DNA of 64,000 nt from Parachlamydia sp. AcF125 (lineage in GTDB: Bacteria; Chlamydiota; Chlamydiia; Chlamydiales; Parachlamydiaceae), in contig NZ_JAEMUD010000002.1 in assembly GCF_018342475.1 (NCBI RefSeq), forward strand, positions 62,001-126,000, read 5' to 3'. Made by a program: the position numbers and the translations under genes. The notes under the pieces are model-generated. The model worked only from the letters and a program-made list of their open reading frames with translations, searched no databases and had not been told where the DNA came from. Of the stretch, positions 31,452 to 40,246 are shown piece after piece (positions within the stretch are counted from its first letter, which is position 1; every line of letters starts with the position of its first letter).

Positions 31452-32105
31452 TTAGTTTGCTCTAATCTGGCTTTGAATTAAGCACAGCTGTGCTTCCGCC
31501 CTTTGAAAATCTTCTTGCGCTATCAACTCTTTAAGTTCTACCACACTTGCATAAATCTCGGTTTTTAATCGTTTAGATAAAGAGGGGAATAATTCTAAAT
31601 AGGAGGGAAGAGCTTCTTCAATAAAAGGCTTCAATTCCTTTTCCACCAAAAGGTGAGCCTGAGTATGAAGGTTTTTCACAATCTGATTGCAAGCAAATAA
31701 AAGATCTTGAATATGCATGCTCGCCTCGAGCAAGCCTGCGGAATTCTTTGAAGATTCTTCAAACTGTGCTCTCCAAATATCTCGCTCTAAGGAAGAGGCT
31801 TGAGAGGAATGCGGGGTAGAAGAATGAGAGCTTTCTTGGTTTTTCAATATAGAAGCGCGGAGGGTCGTAATTTTTTTGTCTAAATAAGTGATAAATTGGC
31901 GCCGCACGAGGCGAAATTCAGGAGCTTCACTACGTCTAAGAGCTTGGCGGCGATCATTTTCTAGCCATTTGTAAATGATCTTGGACCTTAAGCCCGTTTT
32001 TTTTAAATAAGCATTAATAATATCTAACTGGTCGAGGTTGAACTCTTCAGCTAGGGTATTTTTCATTTTTATTAAAAAATTTAATTGGGAAGGAAATAGA
32101 TTCAT
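31452..32105 (-). CDS. hypothetical protein, helical, charged
   Basis: 217 residues, not recognised. Starts MNLFPSQLNFLIKMKNTLAE; rich in Lys, Arg and Glu with likely long helices. The segment NAYLKKTGLRSKIIYKWLEN could be a small helix-turn-helix, but I cannot confirm it. Four bases separate it from the truncated gene upstream, so the two were co-transcribed. Base use resembles the surrounding chromosome. Confidence 0.55.
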   Translation of the reverse strand: MNLFPSQLNFLIKMKNTLAEEFNLDQLDIINAYLKKTGLRSKIIYKWLENDRRQALRRSEAPEFRLVRRQFITYLDKKITTLRASILKNQESSHSSTPHSSQASSLERDIWRAQFEESSKNSAGLLEASMHIQDLLFACNQIVKNLHTQAHLLVEKELKPFIEEALPSYLELFPSLSKRLKTEIYASVVELKELIAQEDFQRAEAQLCLIQSQIRAN

Positions 32106-32109
32106 ATTT

Positions 32110-32348
32110 TTATTTTCCTTTTGCTGCGTTGATCAAGTTGATAGAAAAAATTTTACATTTTTTCTCCCCCATGTGTTCGACTATGTGTACTAAATTTAAT
32201 AAACGAGCGAGAGGGGATTGGGTTATATAATTAGGTATCTCCACATTAAATTCAAAAATTGAAAGTCCCGAGATTCCAAGTGGCCTAAATTTAACCTTAA
32301 CGCGCTTTTTAAAACATTGCTCAAGTGCAGGTTCAGGGCTAAGCCTTG
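32110..32348 (-). pseudogene. 3' remnant of a gene cut by an IS256-like element
   Basis: The open frame seen on this strand extends to 32484, but everything beyond 32348 is antisense to the insertion sequence. Only the last 79 or so residues (from about LSPEPALEQCFKKRVKVKFR to NLINAAKGK) belong to the host gene. The product is not recognised. Its stop is four bases before the next gene, so the insertion has probably removed the promoter and head of a two-gene operon. Confidence 0.55.
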
Positions 32349-33740
32349 GAGATATGATCAAAAGTTGTGTATGAGGTAAAAAAAAAGAGAGCGCATCCTT
32401 AAAATGTTTTTTACCACAAAAAAATAGAAAGGAGTGCGCCCATGGAAGATTTTCGTTTTTCTTCAAAAAAAATGCTATCGACAAATGAGCAAAGTAACCC
32501 TCTCGAAGAAATTCTTCGTAAAGGGGCTCAAAAATTGTTGCAACAAGCTGTTGAACTTGAAGTACAAGAGTATCTAGAACTTTACAAACAATCTAAGAAA
32601 TCTACTCATCAATCCCTAGCTGTAAGAAATGGTTATTTACCAGAAAAAAAACATTCAAACAGGCGTTGGTCCAATTGCGATTCGCCAACCTAGAGTAAGG
32701 CATAGAGGCGATGGCAAGTTCACAAGCGCAATTCTGCCACCTTATTTGAGAAGGACACAAAGTATAGAGGCCGTTATTCCTGTATTGTATCTTAAAGGCA
32801 TATCCACCCTGGATTTTCCGCAAGCTCTAGAGGCAATTTTGGGAGAAAATGCTAAAGGACTATCGCCTACAAATATCGTTAGATTGAAAGATTCATGGAC
32901 AACAGAATATCAAAATTGGCTCAAAAGTGATTTATCCGCAAAAAAGTATGCTTATATCTGGGCAGATGGGATTTATTTTAACATTCATTTAGAAGAAGAT
33001 CGACCTTGTGTTCTGGTTCTAGTAGGTGCTTTAGAGAATGGAAATAAAGAAACTATAATGATTTATGTTGGTCAACGAGAAAGCAATTTGTCTTGGAAAG
33101 AAGTTCTACAAAATTTAAAGCATCGAGGTCTTAAAGAAGGGCCAAAACTTGCAATTGGAGATGGAGCACTTGGCTTTTGGGCTGCTTTAGAGGAAGAATT
33201 TCCAGCAACAAAGCAGCAATGATGTTGGGTACATAAAACAGCCAATATTTTAGATAAAATGCCAAAGAGTGTTCAAAAATATGCCAAAGAAATCATTCAT
33301 GAAATTTATATGGCTCCAAGAAAAATGGATGGGCTAAAGAAGTTCCTTGGAACGTACGAATCAAAATATCCAAAAGCCTGTGAAGGCTTAAAAAAGGACA
33401 AAGATCAACTATTTAGTTTTTATGATTTTCCAGGCATTCATTGGCAACATATAAGAACAACAAACCCAATTGAATCAACATTTGCAACAATTAGACATCG
33501 CACACGACAAACTAAAGGGTGTGGATCGAGAACAGCGACTCTTGCAATGGTTTACAAAGCTATCCTTAGAAGCACAAAAACAATGGCGAAAATTAAAAGG
33601 TCACGAATTGATTAGCAAACTGATTTTGGGTGTGCCTTTTAAGGATGGAGAAGAAGTTTTTGATATGAAAAATACAGCTTAATTTTTTAAAGGTTGGATG
33701 CGTGTTTAGACGTTCAAAACACAACTTTTGACAATATCTC
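32349..33740 (+). mobile_element. IS256-family insertion sequence, decayed
   Basis: About 1.39 kb bounded by 22-base inverted repeats with two mismatches: GAGATATGATCAAAAGTTGT at the left (32349) and its counterpart ending at 33740. No clear 8-base target duplication is visible, so it is either old or rearranged. One transposase gene inside, broken in at least four places. Confidence 0.8.
32442..33682 (+). pseudogene. IS256/mutator-type transposase, multiply broken
   Basis: Frame 1 reads MEDFRFSSKKMLSTNEQSNP to AVRNGYLPEK. An eight-A run near 32645 then carries one A too many; with it removed the sequence continues NIQTGVGPIAIRQPRVRHRG. At 33220 a TGA replaces the Arg codon expected before CWVHKTANILDKMPKSVQKY. 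Near 33560 one extra base follows AMVYK, after which the other frame gives LSLEAQKQWRKLKGHELI and VPFKDGEEVF. Mutator DDE motifs such as AYIWADGIYFNIH and IGDGALGFW remain readable. Good ribosome site AAAGGAG at 32428. Confidence 0.85.
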
Positions 33741-33832
33741 TCGCATGTATTCTAAATTCATAAGCAAGGCGTCTTCCAGGCTAAGCTTCTTTTTCCTGCC
33801 GCTATTAAAATTTCTGCTTTTTATAGATTGCT

Positions 33833-33928
33833 CTAAATGTTTACCATCTTATTGAATGTAGAGCGTTTAACACCTGTTAGACGACGAAATTTTTCATCGT
33901 CTAGGTCCTTCACTATTTCAAATTTCAT
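33833..33928 (-). pseudogene. N-terminal fragment of an IS5-type transposase
   Basis: 31 codons reading MKFEIVKDLDDEKFRRLTGV then KRSTFNKMVNI and a stop. This is the helix-turn-helix start of DDE transposases of the IS5/Harbinger-like group. The catalytic part is gone. The remaining DNA of 33741-34041 shows no other gene. Confidence 0.55.
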
Positions 33929-34041
33929 TGCACCTCGCTCCCCTAAAATAAAAGGAGTATACCAAAAGAATTTAATTTCGAAAGAGTTCTAATGAAAAAA
34001 ATAGGCTTTCAATTAATTAATAGCAAGCTTATGAAGAATGA

Positions 34042-34908
34042 TCAATCGTCAAAAAAATGACTTGTTTGCTTTGACAGCGCTAAAACGACCTCTTCAAACT
34101 TAACTTGCTGTTTACCCATAGCAGAAAGGAAGTTATTCCAACGTTGCTGGGTTTCTTTTGCTTCATAAAATGCTCGCGTGAATGCAATTGGGCGCTGTAA
34201 AGGGGTTTTGCGATTTGCAAACACTTCGTGGATGGCAATGATTAATTTTTCAGATTTAATTTCATAAGCTCTTAAGATAGTCCATAGATCGTAAAAGTCT
34301 TTCATTCGAGTATTTACAAGAGCAAGTTTTACAATTGATTCTAGTTTTTCTGCTATAACAGTTTCTAAAGTGTAGCCTAGCAAGATTGGTTTTGGCATTT
34401 CAAGAAGTGTTGGATATTGAATTCGTTGAGGTTTAGGAATAATGACATCATTAAATCCAATGTCAATAAGAACAGGCATTTTTGTTGTGAATAACTTTGC
34501 CGAGAAACTACTACTTATACCATTGTAGTCCCCACCAGTTTGTGTATTACGAAGAATGAGTTTTTGCGCGTCAAAAATAATACCATCTTCTTCACAGGTC
34601 ATTTCTGAAACTTCTGTAATGATACGTTTTAAATTATCAATCTGGTTAGAAGTTCTAGCAAGCAGATCGATATCCATAGTGGCACGATGATCGGTTGAAT
34701 CCCAAACCTTCAATATGAGACCACCTTTAAGAAAAAATTTGTCGGCATACGGGCTAAGGCTAAGACGGTATAAAAATCGCTCCATAGCATAATAACGGAG
34801 GATTTCATCAAAGGGTCGATTTCTTTTTTCCGATAGATTTTTTAATCGCTGACGTATCGATTCACCAAGATTTTTTTTAGATTTTCCAACTAATTTATTC
34901 ACTGACAA
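34042..34908 (-). CDS. abiEii: AbiEii-type nucleotidyltransferase toxin
   Basis: 288 residues. KFFLKGGLILKVWDS followed by RATMDIDLLAR is the GG...DID signature of the DNA-polymerase-beta-like nucleotidyltransferase that defines AbiEii toxins; GYTLETVIAEKLESIVKL and RMKDFYDLWTILRAYEI are the conserved C-terminal motifs. Known relatives bind GTP or transfer nucleotides to tRNA and halt growth, aborting phage infection. Its start overlaps the abiEi gene by 14 bases, so the pair is co-translated. It lies between decayed transposons, suggesting gain by transfer; all visible motifs are intact. Confidence 0.9.
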   Translation of the reverse strand: MSVNKLVGKSKKNLGESIRQRLKNLSEKRNRPFDEILRYYAMERFLYRLSLSPYADKFFLKGGLILKVWDSTDHRATMDIDLLARTSNQIDNLKRIITEVSEMTCEEDGIIFDAQKLILRNTQTGGDYNGISSSFSAKLFTTKMPVLIDIGFNDVIIPKPQRIQYPTLLEMPKPILLGYTLETVIAEKLESIVKLALVNTRMKDFYDLWTILRAYEIKSEKLIIAIHEVFANRKTPLQRPIAFTRAFYEAKETQQRWNNFLSAMGKQQVKFEEVVLALSKQTSHFFDD

Positions 34909-35509
34909 TTGTCTCCATAATCGGCTTTAAAATCTTTTCAACTCGAAATAATTTTGCATATTCAAAAAGCTTATCTAAGTTCGTTTTTCTGCTATGCCAG
35001 TACATCTTCAATGCTTCAAGAACGACATCCATTCCGATTTTATTGCGGAACTTTACGCAGTCGACAAGGGTTTTTTCAACATCAAAAATCATAACCTTGC
35101 ATCCATCGATTGCGTGTTTCTGTACACCTGTTGTCAATAGCCTTTGGCTGTACCAAAAATAACGCATGGGAGGGTAAGAGATCACAGGCTTGTGAGCTTG
35201 ACTTGGCAGAGCAACATAGACGAAGTGAGGAATTTGTGTTGTAATTTCATGGAATGCCAAAGCTGAAATGAGACAAATAACCCCGCGGGGGATCTTTTTA
35301 GCTACTGGAATAAAGTCTGGCAATGAAGGATCTGGCATTTCAATCAGCCTATATAACCCTCTACTAATGACTTCCAAATCTCCTCTATCTCGAAGAGCAT
35401 AAAGTTCTCGGCGATGTATGCCTAGTGCTATCGCCTCAGACATTGTGAGAATACCCCCTGCTTTTCGGAATTCTGCAACAGCTAGCTCAAGCTTTGATTT
35501 TTTTTGCAT
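34895..35509 (-). CDS. abiEi: AbiEi-type antitoxin and repressor
   Basis: 204 residues. The N-terminal winged helix GGILTMSEAIALGIHRRELY followed by RGLYRL is typical of AbiEi, and DVEKTLVDCVKFRNKIG is the family's C-terminal signature. In studied type IV systems this protein neutralises AbiEii and represses its own promoter through inverted repeats. A perfect 8-base inverted repeat lies ten bases before the ATG here. No good Shine-Dalgarno; a short leader is likely. Confidence 0.9.
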   Translation of the reverse strand: MQKKSKLELAVAEFRKAGGILTMSEAIALGIHRRELYALRDRGDLEVISRGLYRLIEMPDPSLPDFIPVAKKIPRGVICLISALAFHEITTQIPHFVYVALPSQAHKPVISYPPMRYFWYSQRLLTTGVQKHAIDGCKVMIFDVEKTLVDCVKFRNKIGMDVVLEALKMYWHSRKTNLDKLFEYAKLFRVEKILKPIMETIVSE

Positions 35510-35518
35510 GGAACAAAC

Positions 35519-35546
35519 TTGCGGATTATTTTATCTATATCCGCAA
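35519..35546 (-). promoter_or_regulatory. candidate AbiEi operator (perfect inverted repeat)
   Basis: TTGCGGAT (35519-35526) and ATCCGCAA (35539-35546) are exact inverted repeats separated by 12 bases. The element covers the expected transcription start between the -10 box and abiEi, which suits autorepression. It has no T-run, so it is not a terminator. Confidence 0.65.
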
Positions 35547-35547
35547 T

Positions 35548-35574
35548 ATTGTACCAAAATACTGAAAATGTCAA
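35548..35574 (-). promoter_or_regulatory. abiE promoter with extended -10
   Basis: On the minus strand TTGACA (35574-35569), 15 bases, then TGGTACAAT with TACAAT at 35553-35548. The spacer is short, but the TGG before the -10 box is an extended -10 that can compensate. Confidence 0.5.
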
Positions 35575-36119
35575 AAGGATTACGACAAAAAGGATAAATT
35601 AGTTGGGGCTGACTTAAGATAAAATTTTTCCAAAAAATAGTTGCGCTTAGGAACTTTTTGGGAGTTTTTATTTTCTATGGGGGTAATTTTTCGAAAAAAT
35701 ACCAAATTCGCCTCTTAAAATAACGTCAGTTCTCTAATTGCGCTTTAAGTCAACTCTTTTTTATTTTTCAATTCTCAATGTTTAAGTTCAAGCCTTCAAG
35801 TTCAAGTCTCAAAAGTCTCAAGGTTCTCTTTCTTTATTTTTTTTCTTCTCCTCACCTAAGCATGGTAGAGGCAAAAAAATAAAGAAGAGCAGCCTAAAAA
35901 TTCACTTCTTTCACCGTATACTTTAAAAATAAAACTTCCACGGTTCTCTACGGGATCTATTTGAAAGCTTTTTTCGCAGGCTTTCGTCCCATTATACTTG
36001 GCGATCGAATTAGGTGGACAATGTTCGAAGCGAACTCTTAAGGTTCAACTGACGTTTCGTCCTTGCCTATCCTATGCGGTGTTATTTAAAATAATGTTAA
36101 ATAATTAATTGAAGTTTTT
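35575..36119. other. intergenic, no gene seen
   Basis: AT-rich DNA with repeated short motifs (TTCAAGTTCAAG, AAGTCTCAA near 35790-35825) but no open frame with coding character. Probably decayed mobile DNA between the abiE operon and the insertion sequence remnants. Confidence 0.4.
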
Positions 36120-36270
36120 TACGGCTGTGTTGAAAAATTCTCTCTAGCATCTTGCTAAAACCCCTTGAAAAAAAGAAACTCCTTGTGTTTTCCGACCAAA
36201 GAAAAAGACCAAGGAGTTTCTGATGCGCGAACGCAACTGGCAACAGTATAACAAACAACTCATTAATTGA
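36120..36270 (+). mobile_element. left end of an IS5-like element with transposase start
   Basis: The region begins with a GGCTGTGTTGAAAAATT-like end. A perfect 11-base inverted repeat GAAACTCCTTG (36175) / CAAGGAGTTTC (36210) follows, then 15 codons MRERNWQQYNKQLIN and a stop (36223-36270). The peptide matches the usual start of IS5-group transposases. The hairpin would hide the AAGGAG ribosome site in read-through transcripts. Confidence 0.5.
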
Positions 36271-36271
36271 G

Positions 36272-36332
36272 GGCCGTGAAGACTCAGCCCAGCCGCCATC
36301 TAAGCGGCTGGGGTGGGCTGATGCGAACGGCC
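36272..36332 (+). repeat. imperfect 60-base palindrome
   Basis: GGCCGT...TCAGCCCA.GCCGC pairs with GCGGC.TGGGCTGA...ACGGCC around a short CATCTAA loop. It is GC-rich in an AT-rich setting and lies exactly between the IS5-like remnant and the IS481-like transposase, so it is probably the sub-terminal part of the latter element. Confidence 0.55.
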
Positions 36333-36351
36333 TAATCAAAGGAGTATCAGA

Positions 36352-37424
36352 ATGTCAAATGTAGCCACACATCAGAAAATCATAAAAAATAAATTAGGAC
36401 TCTTAAAGCTAGCTGAAACTCTCGGAAACGTCTCCCAAGCATGTAAAATGATGGGGTATTCTAGGGATAGCTTTTACCGATATAAAGAACTATATGAAAC
36501 AGGCGGCGAGCTAGCACTTCAAGAGATGACTCGTAAAAAGCCTTGTTTAAAAAATAGAGTGGATGAATCTGTCGAAAAAGCTGTGGTTAATTTCGCTTTT
36601 GAAAAACCAGCTTATGGACAGTTAAGAGTGTGCAATGAGCTCAAAAAACAAGGCATTTTAATTTCTCCAGGAGGCATCCGTTCTGTTTGGCTTAGATATA
36701 ATCTTGAAACTTTTCAAAAGCGCCTTAAAGCCTTGGAAGCCAAAATGGCTCAAGAAAACATAATCCTGACAGAGGAGCAGCTCAAAGCTTTGGAAAAAGC
36801 TAAAGAAGAAAAACAAGCCTGCGGTGAAATTGAAACAGAACACCCCGGATATCTACTATCCCAGGATACTTATGATGTAGGCACTATCAAGGGATAGGGC
36901 GCATCTACCAACAAACAGTCATCGATACTTATACTAAGGTGGCTTTTGTTAAGCTCTATGATAGGAAAAATGCGCTTGTGGCCGCAGACATGCTCAATGA
37001 TAAGGTAATGCCTTGGTTTGAAGAGCAAGAAGTCCGCGTGCTGAGGGTTTTGACAGACCGCGGCACAGAATACTGTGGAGCAAGAGAGCATCACGAGTAT
37101 GAGTTGTATCTAGCCATCGAGGATATTGACCACTCTCGTACAAAATCCAAGCATCCCCAAACGAATGGAATTTGCGAAAGATTTCATCAGACTATCCAAA
37201 ACGAATTTTATGCGATAGCCTTTAGAAAAAAAGTGTTTAAAAGTATACAGGAGTTACAAGAAGATGTAGATAAATGGATGAATGAGTATAATAACGACAG
37301 AACTCATACGGGAAAATACTGTTTTGGCAGAACGCCTTTGCAAACATTCTTGGAGTCAAAACTTCTTGCCCAAGAAAAAATGTTAGATAAGTTACAACCA
37401 ACAGATCTAGCAACCGTAAGATAA
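36352..37424 (+). pseudogene. IS481-family transposase, frameshifted
   Basis: 181 residues in the first frame (helix-turn-helix MMGYSRDSFYRYKELYETGG, then KKPAYGQLRVCNELK-like region) run to QDTYDVGTIKG and a stop at 36896. One missing base near 36893 explains it: the other frame resumes with IGRIYQQTVIDTYTKVAF and holds the rest of the DDE core (VLTDRGTEYCG, HSRTKSKHPQTNGICERFHQ). Ribosome site AAAGGAG precedes the ATG. The right end TTTGTCAGGTCAAGTATTGT at 37432 resembles IS481 termini; the matching left end was not found. Confidence 0.8.
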
Positions 37425-37777
37425 CTCGTGTTTGTCAGGTCAAGTATTGTCTAGGACAATTTAAAGTAGCTCCAGAAAGTGAGGCTAGGCCTCTTCGTAA
37501 ATAGCTTAATATCTTTACTTTTTTCTTGAATGTTGACAATATCTTATTTTTTTCTTTAAAAAGAAATAATCACCCGCGTATGCTTGCATGAGGTTTGGGG
37601 GATTTTCAATCACTTAAATGGCCAAAAAATGGTTATAAAGCTATCTAGGGTTTCTTGTGAAAGCGTTTGCTTGCTTTTCGCAAAAGGCTTTTATTCTTAT
37701 AATCTTTTTTACTAACCAAATAATTAATTTTCTTTTGAAATAAACGAGATTTAGCAAACGACAGTGGAAGGTTAGGG
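37425..37777. other. intergenic, right end of IS481-like element and kinase leader
   Basis: The first 50 bases look like the terminus of the insertion sequence. The rest is AT-rich without a gene and must contain the promoter of the kinase gene; no confident -35/-10 pair was picked. Confidence 0.4.
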
Positions 37778-39877
37778 ATGAGGATATGGGCAATATACCA
37801 GGCAGGCTACTTAATATTCAAAAATATAGACACTGGGCAAAATTCCATTCGGGTGCCTTCCCTTATCGAACGCATTTTTTTTAGCACCCTAGAAGTAAAA
37901 ATAGAGCTGGAGAACGGCAGAGAGCTTTTTTGGTTAAAGAAGGGCGATCTCACCGATTTTTTGGAAAAAAACGAGATTAACATTTCTCCTTATGCCTCTG
38001 AAACAGAGCTAACAGATCTATTTCACCAGTTTGTCCGCTATCCCCAAATTGTAAAAGCAAAACATAGGCCTCAACTCCTCTTAGGAAAGTACTTAGGAGG
38101 AAGAATTAAGCTCGATATTTGGAGGCTAGATTCAAATGACCAAGGGATTAAAGAGGCGAGCCTTTTTGAATGGCTGTTTACCAAGACGGTTAAGCTTCCA
38201 ATTTGGAACGGGAAAAACATTTTTACCTACTACGTTAAAAAAGAAGAACTCATTGAAAAATTAAAAATTCATCAAGTGAGAGTAGATGCCCAGATCTCCA
38301 ATGAAAATCTACTGGATAAAATTAGAGCGCTAGCGATTCTCCCTCTGAATGCTTTTAAAAATGGTTTAATCATGAATGAACTGCTTGGGGATTTTTTTTA
38401 CACCCACTCTGCCGAATCTTATACAAAGGCAGGCAAAAAAATTGAGGGAACGGCAAAGAATAAATTACATTTTATTTCAAAATGGGCCCCTTCTCCAAAA
38501 CTTGCTTTAAAAACTTATGAGGGCTTGGAAGAAAAAGAATTCGCTAAAAACCTTCTTTTAATCCAAGTTTTCCAAAAAAAATATCAACTTTCTACCTATA
38601 TCGACGCCGATGCGCTTGCCCAACGCTTCCATCTTCCCTTGGAAGAAGTTAAAGCAAGCGCAAAGAAAGGGGAGTTGGAGGCTTACTTAAGGTCTAAAGA
38701 AGCTCACCTGGCAAACCTGGAGGTGATGCTTTCTAACTACGCACGTTTATTTGAAAAACAACGGTTCTTCGAGAAATCGGGCTTAACTCCAGAAGTGCTA
38801 ATGAAAATGATCCGCGCTTTTGCTAAAAGAGGACGTGAAGGGAGAAATCCCATTTTAGAAAAAAAGCCTTATTTGAACGGGCAAAAATATATTGGCTTAT
38901 TTCGAGGAGAAAAACTGTATATGGCCAATATCACCGCTCTAAAAAGAATTAACGAAGGGGCTTTTATCGCAGCAACGAGGGTGTATAATCCTATCTCGCG
39001 AAGAGAAAAGGTTTTAAAAATCACTAAAACTCACCATTCCGAAATCGGCCAAGCGCAACAAGCTTTAAAAAACGAATACGACTTTCTGCACAACCTTCAC
39101 AGGGGATTTCCTGGAAGAAAAATTCCAGGCATTCAAAAAGCTCCCTATGCCATGATTAACTGTGAGCAAGGCAGAGAAAAACAAGGCTTTTTGTTGGCTC
39201 CCAAGTATATAGGGGATACTTTTGATTACGACTACGCGAATATCATGAGTGACGAAGAAGTCATTCATGCTCTTTATAAGCTGCTGAAAGGTTTTGAATA
39301 TTGCGTTAAGAAAAAAAACTTAGGACACGGAGATATTAAACCCGAAAACCTCCTCATCAGAAAAGTAGGGCAAACCTACGAAATAGACTTATCTGATTTT
39401 GGGGGTGCGCGTATTTTGGGACATGATCAAAGCCTAGGAACATTTACGCCCAATTATTTCCCTTATAACGATCTTTTTCTCCTGCAGGAGTATGGCACAG
39501 GGGATCCAGATAATCAAGAGCTATTTGATTATTATTTTAAATTAAGAGATGCCTATGCTTTGGGAAGTTCCATGTATTTTATTTTATCAGGTGGACATGA
39601 ACCCTATCGATTAAAAGAGTATGATCAAACTGCTTACTGTCCCTATGGAGAAGAGTTGATCGCTCGAAGCGAGACTTTTGCACCTGGAAGGCACCCTCCG
39701 CCTGAAGCAGATTTCGATCGGGAGACCCTGCAACTAAAAGGAATCTCCCCTGAAATGATTGAACTTATAGAAAGGATGGTCCAATTAAATCCTAATGAGC
39801 GCATTGATATTCATCAAGCAGCGAAGAAATTTGATGCTTATATGGCGCTTAAAGGAAATATGCTTAAATTGTATTAA
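37778..39877 (+). CDS. eukaryote-like Ser/Thr protein kinase with duplicated N-terminal module
   Basis: 699 residues. The C-terminal half is a protein kinase: VLKIT with the ATP-binding Lys at 414, HGDIKPEN at 517-524 (catalytic Asp in HGD instead of HRD, a common variant) and DFGGA at 540. The motif LNPNERIDIHQAAK closes the domain. Two similar modules sit in the first 200 residues, starting SLIERIFF (about 26) and SLFEWLF (about 127), each ending in a Lys-Lys-x-[DE]-L helix. No signal peptide or membrane segment. Kinases of this kind in intracellular bacteria are often secreted effectors; that is inference. It stands alone between transposon debris and an unknown gene. Confidence 0.8.
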   Translation: MRIWAIYQAGYLIFKNIDTGQNSIRVPSLIERIFFSTLEVKIELENGRELFWLKKGDLTDFLEKNEINISPYASETELTDLFHQFVRYPQIVKAKHRPQLLLGKYLGGRIKLDIWRLDSNDQGIKEASLFEWLFTKTVKLPIWNGKNIFTYYVKKEELIEKLKIHQVRVDAQISNENLLDKIRALAILPLNAFKNGLIMNELLGDFFYTHSAESYTKAGKKIEGTAKNKLHFISKWAPSPKLALKTYEGLEEKEFAKNLLLIQVFQKKYQLSTYIDADALAQRFHLPLEEVKASAKKGELEAYLRSKEAHLANLEVMLSNYARLFEKQRFFEKSGLTPEVLMKMIRAFAKRGREGRNPILEKKPYLNGQKYIGLFRGEKLYMANITALKRINEGAFIAATRVYNPISRREKVLKITKTHHSEIGQAQQALKNEYDFLHNLHRGFPGRKIPGIQKAPYAMINCEQGREKQGFLLAPKYIGDTFDYDYANIMSDEEVIHALYKLLKGFEYCVKKKNLGHGDIKPENLLIRKVGQTYEIDLSDFGGARILGHDQSLGTFTPNYFPYNDLFLLQEYGTGDPDNQELFDYYFKLRDAYALGSSMYFILSGGHEPYRLKEYDQTAYCPYGEELIARSETFAPGRHPPPEADFDRETLQLKGISPEMIELIERMVQLNPNERIDIHQAAKKFDAYMALKGNMLKLY

Positions 39878-40246
39878 GGTTGCCAGCAATCTTTTTCTGT
39901 AGGCTGAAAGTGTTATGCCCTTTATTAAAAATTTTGGAAGTTCTAAATAAAAAAACATGCTTAATCTGGGTATGTGTCCTGCAAAAGAAAGTAAAGAGCT
40001 ATTTAATATAGCCTCTCTTAAAAATCTATACTTTATCTCCCTAGTTTGTTATTTATCAAAATTAACACAGGATTTTTACTTTCGAATTGACATCAACTAA
40101 ACCTCTTTTTAAATTGCCATTTAATGCCCCATAATTCCCCTTTAAAATCTCTTTCCTTTTGGACTATGGGATTTGTTAAGGTTCCAAGGTTTTTTTATCT
40201 ATGTGTTGACTAAACTAAGTTTTCAACTTCATAATTAGGAGGCCTT
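39878..40246. other. intergenic leader of the 40247 gene
   Basis: No gene. Contains a plausible TTGACA-17-TAAATT promoter at 40087-40115 and the ribosome site AGGAGG at 40231. A second TTGACT near 40206 lies too close to the start codon to be useful. Confidence 0.4.
40087..40115 (+). promoter_or_regulatory. possible promoter of the 40247 gene
   Basis: TTGACA at 40087-40092, 17-base spacer, TAAATT at 40110-40115. It leaves an untranslated leader of about 125 bases. Confidence 0.35.

Noticed and set aside
36272-36332. Palindrome as an integron attC site
   Set aside because: Lacks the GTTRRRY/RYYYAAC core sites and there is no integrase or cassette array nearby.
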